Assembly (NCBI GenBank): GCA_025928935.1
Contig: JAICNB010000030.1
Coordinates: forward strand, 1-34,548
Origin: Acidimicrobiia bacterium
GTDB taxonomy: Bacteria; Actinomycetota; Acidimicrobiia; Spongiisociales; ZC4RG35
Direction: 5' to 3'
Length of the DNA stretch: 34,548 nucleotides
The position numbers were made by a program, and so were the translations under genes. Below, one piece after another: positions 1 through 9,780 of the stretch. The first letter of the stretch is position 1. Every line of letters starts with the position of its first letter. The notes below the pieces were generated by a model, which was given only the letters and a program-made list of their open reading frames with translations, did no database searches and had not been told where the DNA came from.

Positions 1-231
1 TACGTCCTGATCAAGGGCGAGAAGCACTACGAGAAGGAGGTCTCCGAAGAGGACCGCTACTTCCGTGAGAGGAGTTATGGCAAGTTCCAGCGGCGATTCC
101 GGCTCCCCGAAGGGACCAGCGCCGACAAGATGAACGCGTCGTACGACAAGGGTCTGTTGACCCTGCACATAACACTCCCGGAAGAGAGGGCCCCCGAGCC
201 CCGCCAGATCCCGATCGAAACCAAGATCTGA
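1..231 (+). CDS. Hsp20/alpha-crystallin small heat-shock protein, C-terminal part
   Basis: The 5' end lies outside the window; 76 residues remain, read in frame from base 1 to a TGA at 229-231. The fragment carries the second half of an alpha-crystallin domain: a charged stretch around KGEKHYEKEVSEED, the FQRRFRLPEG strand, and the hallmark G-L-L-T-L-H-I-T-L-P segment near the end, followed by a short tail ending ETKI. Small heat-shock proteins are ATP-independent holdases that bind unfolding proteins as oligomers in the cytoplasm. The C-terminal IPI motif, which resembles the I-x-I anchor used in oligomer assembly, is visible in RQIPIETKI. A strong hairpin follows directly, so this gene probably ends its transcript. 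The family call is firm; the specific paralogue cannot be named. Confidence 0.88.
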   Translation, partial: YVLIKGEKHYEKEVSEEDRYFRERSYGKFQRRFRLPEGTSADKMNASYDKGLLTLHITLPEERAPEPRQIPIETKI

Positions 232-246
232 CGTCTTCGATCCCGA

Positions 247-278
247 GCGAGGAGGTGAGCCACGGCTCGCCTCCTCGC
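247..278 (+). terminator. Hairpin terminator after the Hsp20 gene
   Basis: Near-perfect inverted repeat: GCGAGGAGGTGAGCC at 247-261 pairs with GGCTCGCCTCCTCGC at 264-278, with one T-G wobble and a very tight loop. It starts 15 bases after the Hsp20 stop and is followed by a short ATTTCC run rather than a long T tract. It is best read as a GC-rich intrinsic terminator. Confidence 0.7.
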
Positions 279-367
279 ATTTCCGTAATGGCAACGTGGG
301 TTTTGGGCCTTTTGGCTCTAGGGACCGAAAGTCACGGGGATGGATACTCGAGCAGAGACGAGTTCTC

Positions 368-1528
368 ATGGCCGACCGGACTCCGAGCCCAGGGTTGCTC
401 TTCGTGAGCACCTATCCGCCCACGCGGTGCGGGATTGCGACCTTCACCCAATCGTTGGTGGGTTCGTTACGGGAGCTCAGGGGAGGGAACTCGGAAGACG
501 GGGTGGTACGCCTCCTCACCGAATGGGAGGTTGGGGGCGATGCAGCCGGAGACGTGGTCGCCGAGCCCCGGGTCGATTCCCCGGGCTGGGCGCGGCGCAT
601 CGCCACCTGGTGCAATGGATTCGATCTGCTCTGGGTTCAGCACGAGTTCGGCATCTTCGGGCCAGACGACGGGCTGGCCGTCGTCGAGCTGTGCTCGGCG
701 GCACCACTGCCCATTGCGACCACCCTCCACACGGTTGCGCCGGCGCCGACTCCGCGCCAGCGGCAGATAGTCGAGAGCCTGGGGACAGCCTCCGAGTTGC
801 TGGTGGTGATGTCGGAGCAAGCGGCGCATCGTCTCCTCGAGGTGTACGACATCCCCGCCGAGAAGGTGCATGTCGTGCCCCACGGGGCCAGGGTGATGCC
901 TCCCCGCCTCAGTGCGGTGGACCCCGGACGAAGGCCGACCGTGGTGAACTGGGGGTTGATAGGCCCGGGGAAGGGCCTGGAATGGGGAATCCGGGCGATG
1001 GCTCGTCTCCAGCATCTCGAACCGCCACCACAGTTGATCATCAGGGGCAGCACCCACCCCAACGTGAAGCGACGAGAGGGTGAGCAATACAGGGACCAGC
1101 TGAGCGATCTGGTCCGCTCGCTGGACCTGGAGGGCACGGTCACCATCGTGGACGGCTACATGTCCCCCTCGGAGCTGGAGCGGCTCGTACGCGACGCCGA
1201 CCTCGCCCTGCTCCCCTACGACAACTCCGAACAGGTCACCTCGGGAGTGCTGGTGGACGTCGTCGCGGCGGGTCTCCCTGTGGTGGCGACCAGGTTCCCG
1301 CACGCAGTCGAGTTGCTCGCCACCGGCGCCGGCCTGGTGGTGCCGCAGCGGGACGACGTGGCGATGGCTTCCGCCATGGAGCGGCTACTCACCCGGCCGG
1401 TCGAGTTGGCAGCGGCGGCAGAAGAGGCCCGTCGCGTCGGGCAGCGTCATGCCTGGCCTCGGGTGGCCGCTGCCTACGAGGGTCTGGCCCGGTTGGTCGT
1501 CATGTCGGACAAGACCAGCGTCGCCTGA
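368..1528 (+). CDS. GT4-family glycosyltransferase
   Basis: A retaining, GT-B fold glycosyltransferase of 386 residues. The N-terminal Rossmann half opens with FVSTYPPTRCGIATFT, typical of GT4 enzymes whose genes often sit beside GH130 genes. The middle has WVQHEFGIFG and TLHTVAP. The C-terminal nucleotide-sugar half shows VVNWGLIGPGKGLEWGI and DGYMSPSELERLVRDADLALLPY, then SEQVTSGVLVDVVAAGLPVVAT, the region of the donor-binding EX7E motif, where the second acid is Asp. ATG 368 is preferred: an in-frame GTG at 296 would add 24 residues with no family resemblance. The donor and acceptor are not readable; a mannosyl or glucosyl donor is a guess from the GH130 neighbour, whose start lies 143 bases downstream on the same strand. 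Confidence 0.82.
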   Translation: MADRTPSPGLLFVSTYPPTRCGIATFTQSLVGSLRELRGGNSEDGVVRLLTEWEVGGDAAGDVVAEPRVDSPGWARRIATWCNGFDLLWVQHEFGIFGPDDGLAVVELCSAAPLPIATTLHTVAPAPTPRQRQIVESLGTASELLVVMSEQAAHRLLEVYDIPAEKVHVVPHGARVMPPRLSAVDPGRRPTVVNWGLIGPGKGLEWGIRAMARLQHLEPPPQLIIRGSTHPNVKRREGEQYRDQLSDLVRSLDLEGTVTIVDGYMSPSELERLVRDADLALLPYDNSEQVTSGVLVDVVAAGLPVVATRFPHAVELLATGAGLVVPQRDDVAMASAMERLLTRPVELAAAAEEARRVGQRHAWPRVAAAYEGLARLVVMSDKTSVA

Positions 1529-1671
1529 CGTGGACAGCCGGTTGCCGGCTCCGAAGATCGATCGTCTCGGCCCTCTCGGCGTTGCGGTGTGGCAGACTCA
1601 TCGAGCGATACGGGCTCCAGGCCCGGCCACTAACCGCCCCGCCGGACTCCGCCGGTCACCCGAGAGGAAAC

Positions 1672-2616
1672 ATGACCCCGGCCCTCAGCCAACAACTCTT
1701 CACCCGACACCAAGCCAACCCCATCCTCACGGCGCACCACTGGCCCTACACCGTGAACTCGGTGTTCAACCCGGGAGCGACGCTGGGGCCGGAGGGGGAG
1801 ACCATCCTCCTGGTCCGAGTCGAGGACCGTTCGGGGTTGTCCCATCTGACCGTGGCCCGGAGCAGCGACGGCCTGGGCAACTGGGAGATCGACACCAAGC
1901 CCTCCCTCGAGCCGGAGACCTCGACGTATGCCGAGCGGTGGGGCATCGAGGACCCACGCATCACCAGGATCGGTGATGACTACCTGATCGCCCACACCTC
2001 GGTTTCGAGGAGTGGCCCTCTGGTGTGCCTCGTGGAAACCACCGACTTCGTCGACTTCCGGCGGATCTCGGTGGTGTCGCCACCGGAGAACAAGGACGCG
2101 GCCCTGTTCCCGGTCAAGTTCGACGATCGGTACGCCATCATCCACCGGCCGGTGTACACCTCGGATGGGGGGGCGGCGCACATGTGGATCTCGTTCAGCC
2201 CGGACCTCAGACACTGGGGTGACCACCGGATCCTCATGGAAAGACGAAGGACCGGGTACTGGGACCGCGAGAAGGTGGGTCTGGGCCCACCCCCCCTGAA
2301 GACAGACCGGGGATGGCTGATCATGTTCCACGGGGTCAGGGACACGGCTGCCGGCTCGCTCTACCGGGCCGGCTTGGCGATCCTCGACCTCGAAGACCCG
2401 ACCGAGGTACTGGCTCGTGCGGATGAATGGGTCTTCGGCCCGGAGATGGAGTACGAGCGCACCGGCGACGTTCCCGGTGTCGTGTTCCCCACCGGGTGGG
2501 TCGCAGACGAGGACGGGACCCTTCGTCTCTACTACGGGGCCGCCGACACCTGCGTAGCCCTGGCTACGGCCAGGGTCGACGATCTCGTCGACTTCGTCTT
2601 CTCCCACCAGGCCTAG
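1672..2616 (+). CDS. GH130 family beta-mannoside phosphorylase/hydrolase
   Basis: 314 residues with the five-bladed beta-propeller signatures of GH130: FNPGATLGPEGETILLVRVED near residue 25, WGIEDPRIT with the EDPR acid (Asp94, equivalent to the catalytic acid of the family), KDAALFP, and GPPPLKTDRGWLIMFHG further on. Family members split beta-1,4- or beta-1,2-mannosides, by phosphate in phosphorylases or by water in the hydrolytic branch. Which reaction applies cannot be decided here, because the phosphate-binding Arg/His set would need an alignment. The protein has no signal peptide, so it is probably cytoplasmic. ATG 1672 is chosen because GAGAGG (1662-1667) sits four bases upstream; a longer reading from 1582 lacks support. 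Together with the preceding glycosyltransferase it suggests synthesis and recycling of a mannose-containing glycan or storage oligosaccharide (inference). Confidence 0.88.
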   Translation: MTPALSQQLFTRHQANPILTAHHWPYTVNSVFNPGATLGPEGETILLVRVEDRSGLSHLTVARSSDGLGNWEIDTKPSLEPETSTYAERWGIEDPRITRIGDDYLIAHTSVSRSGPLVCLVETTDFVDFRRISVVSPPENKDAALFPVKFDDRYAIIHRPVYTSDGGAAHMWISFSPDLRHWGDHRILMERRRTGYWDREKVGLGPPPLKTDRGWLIMFHGVRDTAAGSLYRAGLAILDLEDPTEVLARADEWVFGPEMEYERTGDVPGVVFPTGWVADEDGTLRLYYGAADTCVALATARVDDLVDFVFSHQA

Positions 2617-2636
2617 CGGACCCACGAGCTCTGGAT

Positions 2637-3227
2637 CTATCCATCGGCGATGGGCCGGCCGATGGTCAAGGCTTCACGTAGATCCGTGTCCATCTCGCCG
2701 TACACGGCATCGGCCAGGGTGCCGGTGGCGTCGAGGACCTTGGAGAAGAAGCTGCGTGCGGCGGCGGCCAGCACAACGTCGAGGATGTCGCGATCGGACA
2801 GACCCGCAGCCCGGAGTCGGTGGATGTCGTCTTCGGTGACTTCGGTGGCATCGCCGACGACCTTGGCGGCGAATTCCACGACGAGCGCCTCGGTGGGGTC
2901 GAGGACGCTTGGACCCTCGCCCCGTGCGATCTGAGCGACCTCATCAGGCTCGAAGAACTTCTCCTCCAGGATCGAGCCGTGTGCCAGAGCGCAGGCAGAG
3001 GACCGAAGGCGGGCAGCTGCCGCCAGGGTCGCCAGTTCGTAGCGACGCTCGTCCATGGCCTTCGCTATCGACGCGATCAGGTCTCGCCAGGCTCGGTATG
3101 CCTGCGGATGCAGGGAGAACGTTCGCGAGTAGTTGGGAAGGTAGCCCACACGTTCGATTTCCCGCCGATACAGATCCGCCACGTCTCCATTGGCTTCCTC
3201 CTCTGCAACGGACTTCAGGAACGACAT
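2637..3227 (-). CDS. AhpD/carboxymuconolactone decarboxylase-like protein with incomplete CxxC
   Basis: 196 residues, all-helical AhpD-like fold. The N-terminal section (VADLYRREIERVGYLPNYSRTFSLHP) is typical of the peroxidase-related subgroup. The active-site helix reads RLRSSACALAHGS: the second Cys and the His of the AhpD pattern CxxCxxxH are present, but the first Cys is Ser. A classic disulfide-relay peroxidase cycle is therefore doubtful, although single-Cys members exist. ATG 3227 is preferred over a GTG at 3251 because GGAGGAG lies just upstream of it. The gene starts 10 bases after the stop of the large synthetase gene on the same strand, so the two are probably co-transcribed. It converges on the GH130 gene with 20 bases between the stops. 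Substrate unknown. Confidence 0.75.
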   Translation of the reverse strand: MSFLKSVAEEEANGDVADLYRREIERVGYLPNYSRTFSLHPQAYRAWRDLIASIAKAMDERRYELATLAAAARLRSSACALAHGSILEEKFFEPDEVAQIARGEGPSVLDPTEALVVEFAAKVVGDATEVTEDDIHRLRAAGLSDRDILDVVLAAAARSFFSKVLDATGTLADAVYGEMDTDLREALTIGRPIADG

Positions 3228-3237
3228 ATCTCCTCCA

Positions 3238-5964
3238 TCATGACGTGACACCCGGCAGGTCCCGCATCCGAGGATGCCTCCACGGCTCGACCCGTCGTAT
3301 CTTCATCCGGGCGTCGACCACGACTGTGCCCTGGCCCGGGGCCAGCACCTTGACCGGGTTCAAGTCCATCTCCTCGAGCTCGGGCACCGAGCTGACCAGG
3401 CCCGAGACCCGCAACAGCGCCTGCTCCAACGCGGGGATGTCGCCGGCCGGCTCGTTCCGGTAACCCTCGAGGAGACGAAAGCCCTTGATCTCCCGAATCA
3501 TCTCCCTGGCATCCACATCGCTGAGAGGGTGGATGCGGAAGGCAACGTCCTGGAGGAGCTCGACATAGATGCCACCCAGGCCGAATACGACAAGAGGCCC
3601 GAAGTTGGGGTCCTGGGTCATCCCGATCAGAGCCTCGTGCCCGCCGGGGGCGAACTCCTGGACGAGGACCCCATCGACGTCCGCCACAGCTCCAGTCACC
3701 TGCCGGAAGGCACGGCTCACCTGCTCATCTCCCTGCACCCCGAGGACCACCCCGCCCACATCGGACTTGTGCAAGGCGGATTCGGAGATGACCTTCAACA
3801 CGGCAGGCCCTTCCAGGGCTGCCGCAGCCTCGATCGCCTCGTCCTCGGTGGCCACGACCGTGGAACGGGGGACCCGCAGGCCGATGGCTCCCAGGATCTC
3901 GTCGACCGCACCCGGTTCGAGCCATCCTCCTTCGGGGGGGAGATCTACGAGGGCTGTGTCGATGATGTGCCTGACCTTCTCCTCCGGCCCGGCGCCGAGC
4001 TTGGACTCCACACCCGGCTCGCGACGCCGCCACTCTCCGTGTCTGACCGCTCGGGCCAGGGCAAGGGCAGCCGACTCGGGGAAGAGGAAGGTGGGCACCG
4101 CCCGGCTTCCATTCGTCCCCCCGATGTGCTGCGCGGTCTCGCCGGTCTGCATGAAGACGGAGAGCATGGTGACTTCGCCCTCATGCGCCATTTGTGAGCG
4201 GGCGATGGCCTCGGCCACATCGGCGGCGCCCTCGGGCGACACCGGCACGTATATCACCATGACCGCGTCCACCTCCCCGGACTCGAGGAGGAGCGAGGTG
4301 GCGTGCTCGAACTCCGCCGGGCCCCCGGAGGCGATCAGGTCCACCGGGTTGCGGGTGGAGGCCTCCATGGGGAGCCGGGTGCCGATCTGCTCCTGGAGCG
4401 AGGCGGAGAGCTCGGGGAGGGTCAGCCCGTTGCCCTCCAATGCGTCGGCGGCCAGGATCCCCGGACCCCCGGCATTGGTCACGATGCCCACGCGGCCCCC
4501 GGCAGGGATCGGCTGGCGGGCCAGGATGTTGGCCGCGTCGAACAGCTCTTCGATGGTGTCCACCCTGATGACCCCGGCCTGCCGGAACAGGGCCTGGACC
4601 GCCACGTCGGACGAAGCCAGGGCGCCGGTATGGGATGAGGCGGCTCGACTCCCCGACTCCGAACGACCCGCCTTCACCGCGATGATCGGTTTGCGGCGCC
4701 CGATGCGTCGGGCGATCCGGGAGAACTTCTGCGGGTTGCCGAAAGACTCCAGATAGAGGGTGATGACATCCGTTTGGGGGTCGTCCTCCCAGGACAGGAT
4801 GAGATCGTTGCTGCTGACGTCCGCCTTGTTTCCGACCGACACGAATTGGGAGATCCCGATGTTGTTACGGGTGGCGTAATCGAGGATGGCGATCCCGAGC
4901 GCCCCGGACTGGCTCGACATGGCCACATTCCCCGATGGCGGGTAGACCGGGGCGAATGTGCCGTTGAGCTGCACCGACGGCGCGGTGTTGAGGAGACCCA
5001 TGCAGTTCGGGCCCACCATCCGGATCCCGGAGTCACGTACGACGCCGAGCAACTCGGCCTCCAGCTTGGCCCCTTCCTCCCCCGTCTCGGAGAAACCGGC
5101 CGAGATGACGACTATGCCCCGGACGCCCGCCAAGGCGCACTGGCGGGTGACATCGATGACCAGGGACTGAGGCACCACGATGTAGGCCAGGTCGACCTCG
5201 TCCGGCACATCCCCGATCGCCGGATAGGTCCGGACCGAGCCGATCACCTTGGTCTTGGGGTTGACCGGGTAGAGGGGCCCGGTGAAACCTCCATTGAGGA
5301 TGTTGCGGAACAGGCGGCCACCGATCGACGTGGGGTCGGTCGATGCTCCGATCACCGCGATCGAGCGAGGAAAGAACAGCGGGAGGATCGACGCCGCCAC
5401 CGAGCGCTTCTCCCGCTCCCATTCCGCTTGTAGAGCGCCTTCGCTCGCTGCCACCGGAAAGTCCACAGTGAACACTCCTTCGTCGATTGTCCGGGTGAGC
5501 TCGTACCCGGAGTTGCGGAACAGCCGCATCATTTGCCTGTTCTCAGGAAGGACGAAAGCCTCGAACCGCTCCACCCCACGTGCCCGGGCGTGGTTGGTGA
5601 GCAGTTGGAGAAGCTGGGTGCCGATGCCCCGCCCCTGGTGCTCATCGGCCACTGCGAAGGCAACCTCGGCAGTGCTGTTCGCATCCCCCTCCCGGTCGTA
5701 GCTGGCCAGACCGATCATCTTCCCATCGAGCAAGGCGATCAGCGCCATCCGATCGGAATAGTCGACATGGGTGAAGAACTCGACTTCCTTCGGCTCCAGT
5801 GTCTCCTTGATCCTGAAGAAGCGGAAATAGCGAGACTCGGGCCCGAGACGCTCGAAGAACTCGACCAGGAGGGGGCCGTCGTCGGGTTTGATCGGTCGGA
5901 CGCGCGCCCCGCCCCCATCGCGCAGGGCCACGTCCAGTTCGTACTCCGATGGGTATGCGGCCAC
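3238..5964 (-). CDS. GNAT acetyltransferase fused to NDP-forming acyl-CoA synthetase (Pat-like)
   Basis: 908 residues. Residues about 15-170 form a GNAT domain with acetyl-CoA loop DEHQGRGIGTQLLQLL. After a linker, residues about 190-650 carry the CoA-binding and CoA-ligase domains of an ADP-forming acyl-CoA synthetase (FFPRSIAVIGAS, PVNPKT, GPNCMGLLN, SSQSGALG). The conserved histidine, which is phosphorylated in active enzymes, is His445 in SSHTGALAS. The final 220 residues are the ATP-grasp part (GPAVLKVISESALHKSDVGG, LVQEFAPGGHEALIG). Such fusions include the Pat/AcuA-class lysine acetyltransferases that silence acetyl-CoA synthetase; here the GNAT is N-terminal, the arrangement of actinobacterial types. 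The start is GTG 5964 with a weak ribosome site. The retained histidine leaves acyl-CoA synthetase activity possible, so it may be a bifunctional enzyme, an acyltransferase only, or a ligase with a sensor domain. Confidence 0.87.
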   Translation of the reverse strand: MAAYPSEYELDVALRDGGGARVRPIKPDDGPLLVEFFERLGPESRYFRFFRIKETLEPKEVEFFTHVDYSDRMALIALLDGKMIGLASYDREGDANSTAEVAFAVADEHQGRGIGTQLLQLLTNHARARGVERFEAFVLPENRQMMRLFRNSGYELTRTIDEGVFTVDFPVAASEGALQAEWEREKRSVAASILPLFFPRSIAVIGASTDPTSIGGRLFRNILNGGFTGPLYPVNPKTKVIGSVRTYPAIGDVPDEVDLAYIVVPQSLVIDVTRQCALAGVRGIVVISAGFSETGEEGAKLEAELLGVVRDSGIRMVGPNCMGLLNTAPSVQLNGTFAPVYPPSGNVAMSSQSGALGIAILDYATRNNIGISQFVSVGNKADVSSNDLILSWEDDPQTDVITLYLESFGNPQKFSRIARRIGRRKPIIAVKAGRSESGSRAASSHTGALASSDVAVQALFRQAGVIRVDTIEELFDAANILARQPIPAGGRVGIVTNAGGPGILAADALEGNGLTLPELSASLQEQIGTRLPMEASTRNPVDLIASGGPAEFEHATSLLLESGEVDAVMVIYVPVSPEGAADVAEAIARSQMAHEGEVTMLSVFMQTGETAQHIGGTNGSRAVPTFLFPESAALALARAVRHGEWRRREPGVESKLGAGPEEKVRHIIDTALVDLPPEGGWLEPGAVDEILGAIGLRVPRSTVVATEDEAIEAAAALEGPAVLKVISESALHKSDVGGVVLGVQGDEQVSRAFRQVTGAVADVDGVLVQEFAPGGHEALIGMTQDPNFGPLVVFGLGGIYVELLQDVAFRIHPLSDVDAREMIREIKGFRLLEGYRNEPAGDIPALEQALLRVSGLVSSVPELEEMDLNPVKVLAPGQGTVVVDARMKIRRVEPWRHPRMRDLPGVTS

Positions 5965-6009
5965 GTCAGAACGCTACTGCGGTGACCCCTGGGTACCCCG
6001 CCCGGTCTG

Positions 6010-6039
6010 GTTACACTTTGTCGAACGGGGGTAGATCAA
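6010..6039 (-). promoter_or_regulatory. Candidate promoter of the GNAT-synthetase gene
   Basis: Reading the minus strand, TTGATC (6034-6039) and TGTAAC (6010-6015) are separated by 18 bases and placed so that transcription would start near 6003, about 40 bases before the GTG. Both hexamers are close to the vegetative sigma-70 consensus. Position and spacing are seen; promoter activity is inferred. Confidence 0.4.
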
Positions 6040-6086
6040 TGTGGGAAAGGTGAAACCACAAGGGAGATAGATCTGCCCACGCGCGT

Positions 6087-6143
6087 CGTGGGGCCCGGGC
6101 CCGGTTCCTCTCCCCTCCCCCACCCACCGGCCCGGGTCCCACG
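6087..6143 (-). terminator. Long GC hairpin closing the 16 kb leftward gene train
   Basis: Bases 6087-6101 pair with 6129-6143 over 15 positions (one G-T wobble), and two more pairs follow after a single-base bulge, leaving a C-rich loop. It stands about 50 bases after the DUF1801 stop and before the promoter of the next leftward gene. That is where a transcription terminator is expected. No T tract follows on either strand, so it would be a U-poor terminator. Confidence 0.55.
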
Positions 6144-6189
6144 ATCTCCACATCCATCGAGGCAAGCCGCTGAAGACCGCCGACGCGAG

Positions 6190-6546
6190 TCAGGAGCCGT
6201 CCTTCCAGCGGCACCAGGCCTCCAACACCTCGGTCAGCTCACCGCCTCGCCGCCTCACGTCTTCGACGTCGGTGAACCTCATCACCCGTGCCGTGTCACC
6301 GTCACCCTCGAGGCCGGGGTGATCGCCCGGGATCTTGGCTCCGCTGTGGAAGAGAAGACTGACGAACTTCTTCGCAGGGTTGAAGCTGAAGATGTTCCCC
6401 TCGTACGAAAAAGTGGGCGTGGACCATTTGATCGACTCGGTGATCCGGGGGTCGGCAGCGAGCGTCGTCTCGCGCACAGCCTGCATCGCATCCTCCATGG
6501 GATGCTGCTTCTTCTCGAACCAGACGTCGACTTCGGGATGCCTCAT
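6190..6546 (-). CDS. DUF1801 (YdhG/Fra-like) domain protein
   Basis: 118 residues forming one DUF1801 domain: the start VDVWFEKKQHPMEDAMQAVRE, the middle ITESIKWSTPTFSYEGNIFSF, then PAKKFVSLLFHSGAKIPGDHP and a C-terminal helix with VLEAWCRW. The family fold resembles frataxin-like iron chaperones (B. subtilis YdhG/Fra), but most members are uncharacterised, so the function is left open. ATG 6546 is chosen since GAGGAGGG sits five bases upstream; an in-frame GTG at 6591 would run into the tRNA-Leu gene. It is the last gene of the long leftward series, 18 bases after the tRNA, and is followed by a long GC hairpin. Confidence 0.72.
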   Translation of the reverse strand: MRHPEVDVWFEKKQHPMEDAMQAVRETTLAADPRITESIKWSTPTFSYEGNIFSFNPAKKFVSLLFHSGAKIPGDHPGLEGDGDTARVMRFTDVEDVRRRGGELTEVLEAWCRWKDGS

Positions 6547-6564
6547 CCCAGCCCTCCTCTCTCG

Positions 6565-6649
6565 TGCCCGGGGTGGGATTCGAACCCACACGAGCCTGTT
6601 CGGCTCAAGGGGGTTTAAGCCCCTCGCGTCTGCATTCCGCCACCCGGGC
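6565..6649 (-). tRNA. tRNA-Leu(UAA)
   Basis: An 85-base class II tRNA. The 7-bp acceptor stem (6643-6649 with 6566-6572) leaves discriminator A at 6565. U8 and G9 follow, then a D arm, and an anticodon stem AGGGG/CCCCT around loop CTTAAAC, which gives anticodon UAA. The long variable arm GAGCC-GAACA-GGCTC is the leucine type, and the T arm is GTGGG-TTCGAAT-CCCAC. No CCA is encoded. It reads UUA (and UUG by wobble), codons that are rare in DNA of this GC content. It lies between ppx and the DUF1801 gene on their strand and may be processed from the same transcript. Confidence 0.96.
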
Positions 6650-6660
6650 CGGGTTTCGGC

Positions 6661-7536
6661 TCAGGGTAAAGCGAGCAACTCCATGGCGAGACCATCGAGG
6701 GTGTCATGCTCCGACACCGTGGCCTCCTCCACCCCCAAGGCTGCCATCACCGCCTCGGCCACGAGGGCGCCACCCAGGATCACCGGTGCCCTCTTCGGGT
6801 CCAGGGCCGGGATTGCCGCCGTGTCCTCCACCGTCATAGAAGCCAGCAATTCGATCAGCGATGTGAGATCGGCCTTGGTCACGGTGTAGCCGAGCACCGA
6901 CTCTCGCCCATGCCAAGGCTGGTCCTGACCCATTGCCGCCAGGCTGGTCCAGGTGCCTGCGACCCCGATCAGGGCTCTCACCGGGAGATCCACCTCGGCG
7001 AAGACGCCTGCGGCCAGTGCGCGGGCCGCAGACAGCTCGGCCGGCGGGGCCGGTCGGCTGGGGATGACCCGCTCGGTGAGCCGGACCGAACCGATCAGGT
7101 AGGACGTCCCGCTACCGGAGGTCACCAGCTCGGTGCTACCCCCGCCGATGTCCGACACGACAAGGGGTCCCGGCAACCGTGCTTCGGCTGTGGCTCCGAC
7201 AAAGGCGAGGCGGGCTTCCTCCTCGCCCGTGATCAGCCTCGGTCTCACCCCCAGTGCAGACTCGGCCAGATCGAAGAATTCCTCGCGGTTGGCTGCATCG
7301 CGGGAAGCCGAGGTGGCCATGGCGACCCGTCGCCCCACCCCGGCGCCATCCATCTCGGCGCCAAACCGGCGTAGAGCCGCCATCGAATCCTCGATCCCGG
7401 CCGTGGAGAGGATGCCGGTCCGGTCGACGCCCCGACCCAGCCCGGTCACCTCGACCCAACGGCCGACTTCTGCGGCGCCGTCTGTGATGAGGAGTCGCAT
7501 CGAGTTGGTCCCGATGTCGACGACCCCCACCTTCAC
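6661..7536 (-). CDS. ppx: Ppx/GppA exopolyphosphatase / pppGpp phosphatase
   Basis: 291 residues, ASKHA fold. The phosphate-1 loop is VGVVDIGTNSMRLLI at the N-terminus, the next conserved block is ATSASRDAANREEFF, and the second phosphate loop is VVSDIGGGSTELV. The third is VAGTWTSLAAM. The enzyme hydrolyses terminal phosphate from polyphosphate and, in the GppA branch, from pppGpp; the short single-module form matches the actinobacterial Ppx proteins encoded after eno-ftsB-DUF501. The GTG start at 7536 overlaps the TGA of the DUF501 gene (GTGA), which signals translational coupling. The second-last sense codon is TTA, 18 bases from the tRNA-Leu(UAA) gene that decodes it. Choice between polyphosphate and pppGpp as main substrate is open. 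Confidence 0.9.
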   Translation of the reverse strand: MKVGVVDIGTNSMRLLITDGAAEVGRWVEVTGLGRGVDRTGILSTAGIEDSMAALRRFGAEMDGAGVGRRVAMATSASRDAANREEFFDLAESALGVRPRLITGEEEARLAFVGATAEARLPGPLVVSDIGGGSTELVTSGSGTSYLIGSVRLTERVIPSRPAPPAELSAARALAAGVFAEVDLPVRALIGVAGTWTSLAAMGQDQPWHGRESVLGYTVTKADLTSLIELLASMTVEDTAAIPALDPKRAPVILGGALVAEAVMAALGVEEATVSEHDTLDGLAMELLALP

Positions 7537-8059
7537 GGAGCCGGCACCCAGTCCGGGTTCATCTCGCCCCCGACCACACAAGGGACCACGCAGTCCAGCG
7601 GCTCGACCCAGTCCTGCACCAGGTGACCCACAGGGTTCTCACCACCGGCCCGGGTATGGGCATAGTGCGCATGGAGGCACTTGATCCCGGCCCTGGTCCC
7701 GCCGATGCCTCCCGATGGCGCCGGTGACGCCCCGGGAGGGACCAGGGCGTCCCGCTCCGCCTGGTAGGCGGCACCCGCCTCGGCGAGAGCCAGCCCGAAA
7801 CCGGCATCGGCCTCGGCTTTCTGCTCGAGGCGCCTTATCCCGCCGCTGCCCTCGAGACGGGCGATGCGACCCACCGCGAGCGGGCAGGTCAGCCAGTAGA
7901 CGGTGGGAAACGGTGTGCCGTCGTCGAGGAAGGGAGGCACCCGCACCACGACCGGGAGCCCGAGGTGACAGCGGGAGACCGGCGTGGAATCTGCCCTGAG
8001 TGGCCGGCCGATCTGGGTCTCGATGACCTGACGATCATCTGAAGTGTGATCGGACCGGG

Positions 8060-8063
<4 letters not shown>
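7533..8063 (-). CDS. DUF501 domain protein
   Basis: 176 residues. DUF501 marks are clear: QIGRPLRAD near the start, a VVRVPPFLDDGTPFPTVYWL strand pair, LTCPLAVGRIARLE, and the diagnostic C-terminal block GIGGTRAGIKCLHAHYAH followed by ENPVGHLV. The conserved Cys and His residues in that block suggest metal or substrate binding, but no activity is established. The gene sits between ftsB and ppx, exactly as in mycobacteria and many other actinobacteria. Start ATG 8063 overlaps the ftsB stop (ATGA), and its own stop overlaps the ppx start. The conserved position hints at a role linked to cell envelope, division or polyphosphate, which is inference only. Confidence 0.88.
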
Positions 8064-9756
<1,693 letters not shown>

Positions 9757-9780
9757 CTACCAGCAGTGGGGATTCACCTC

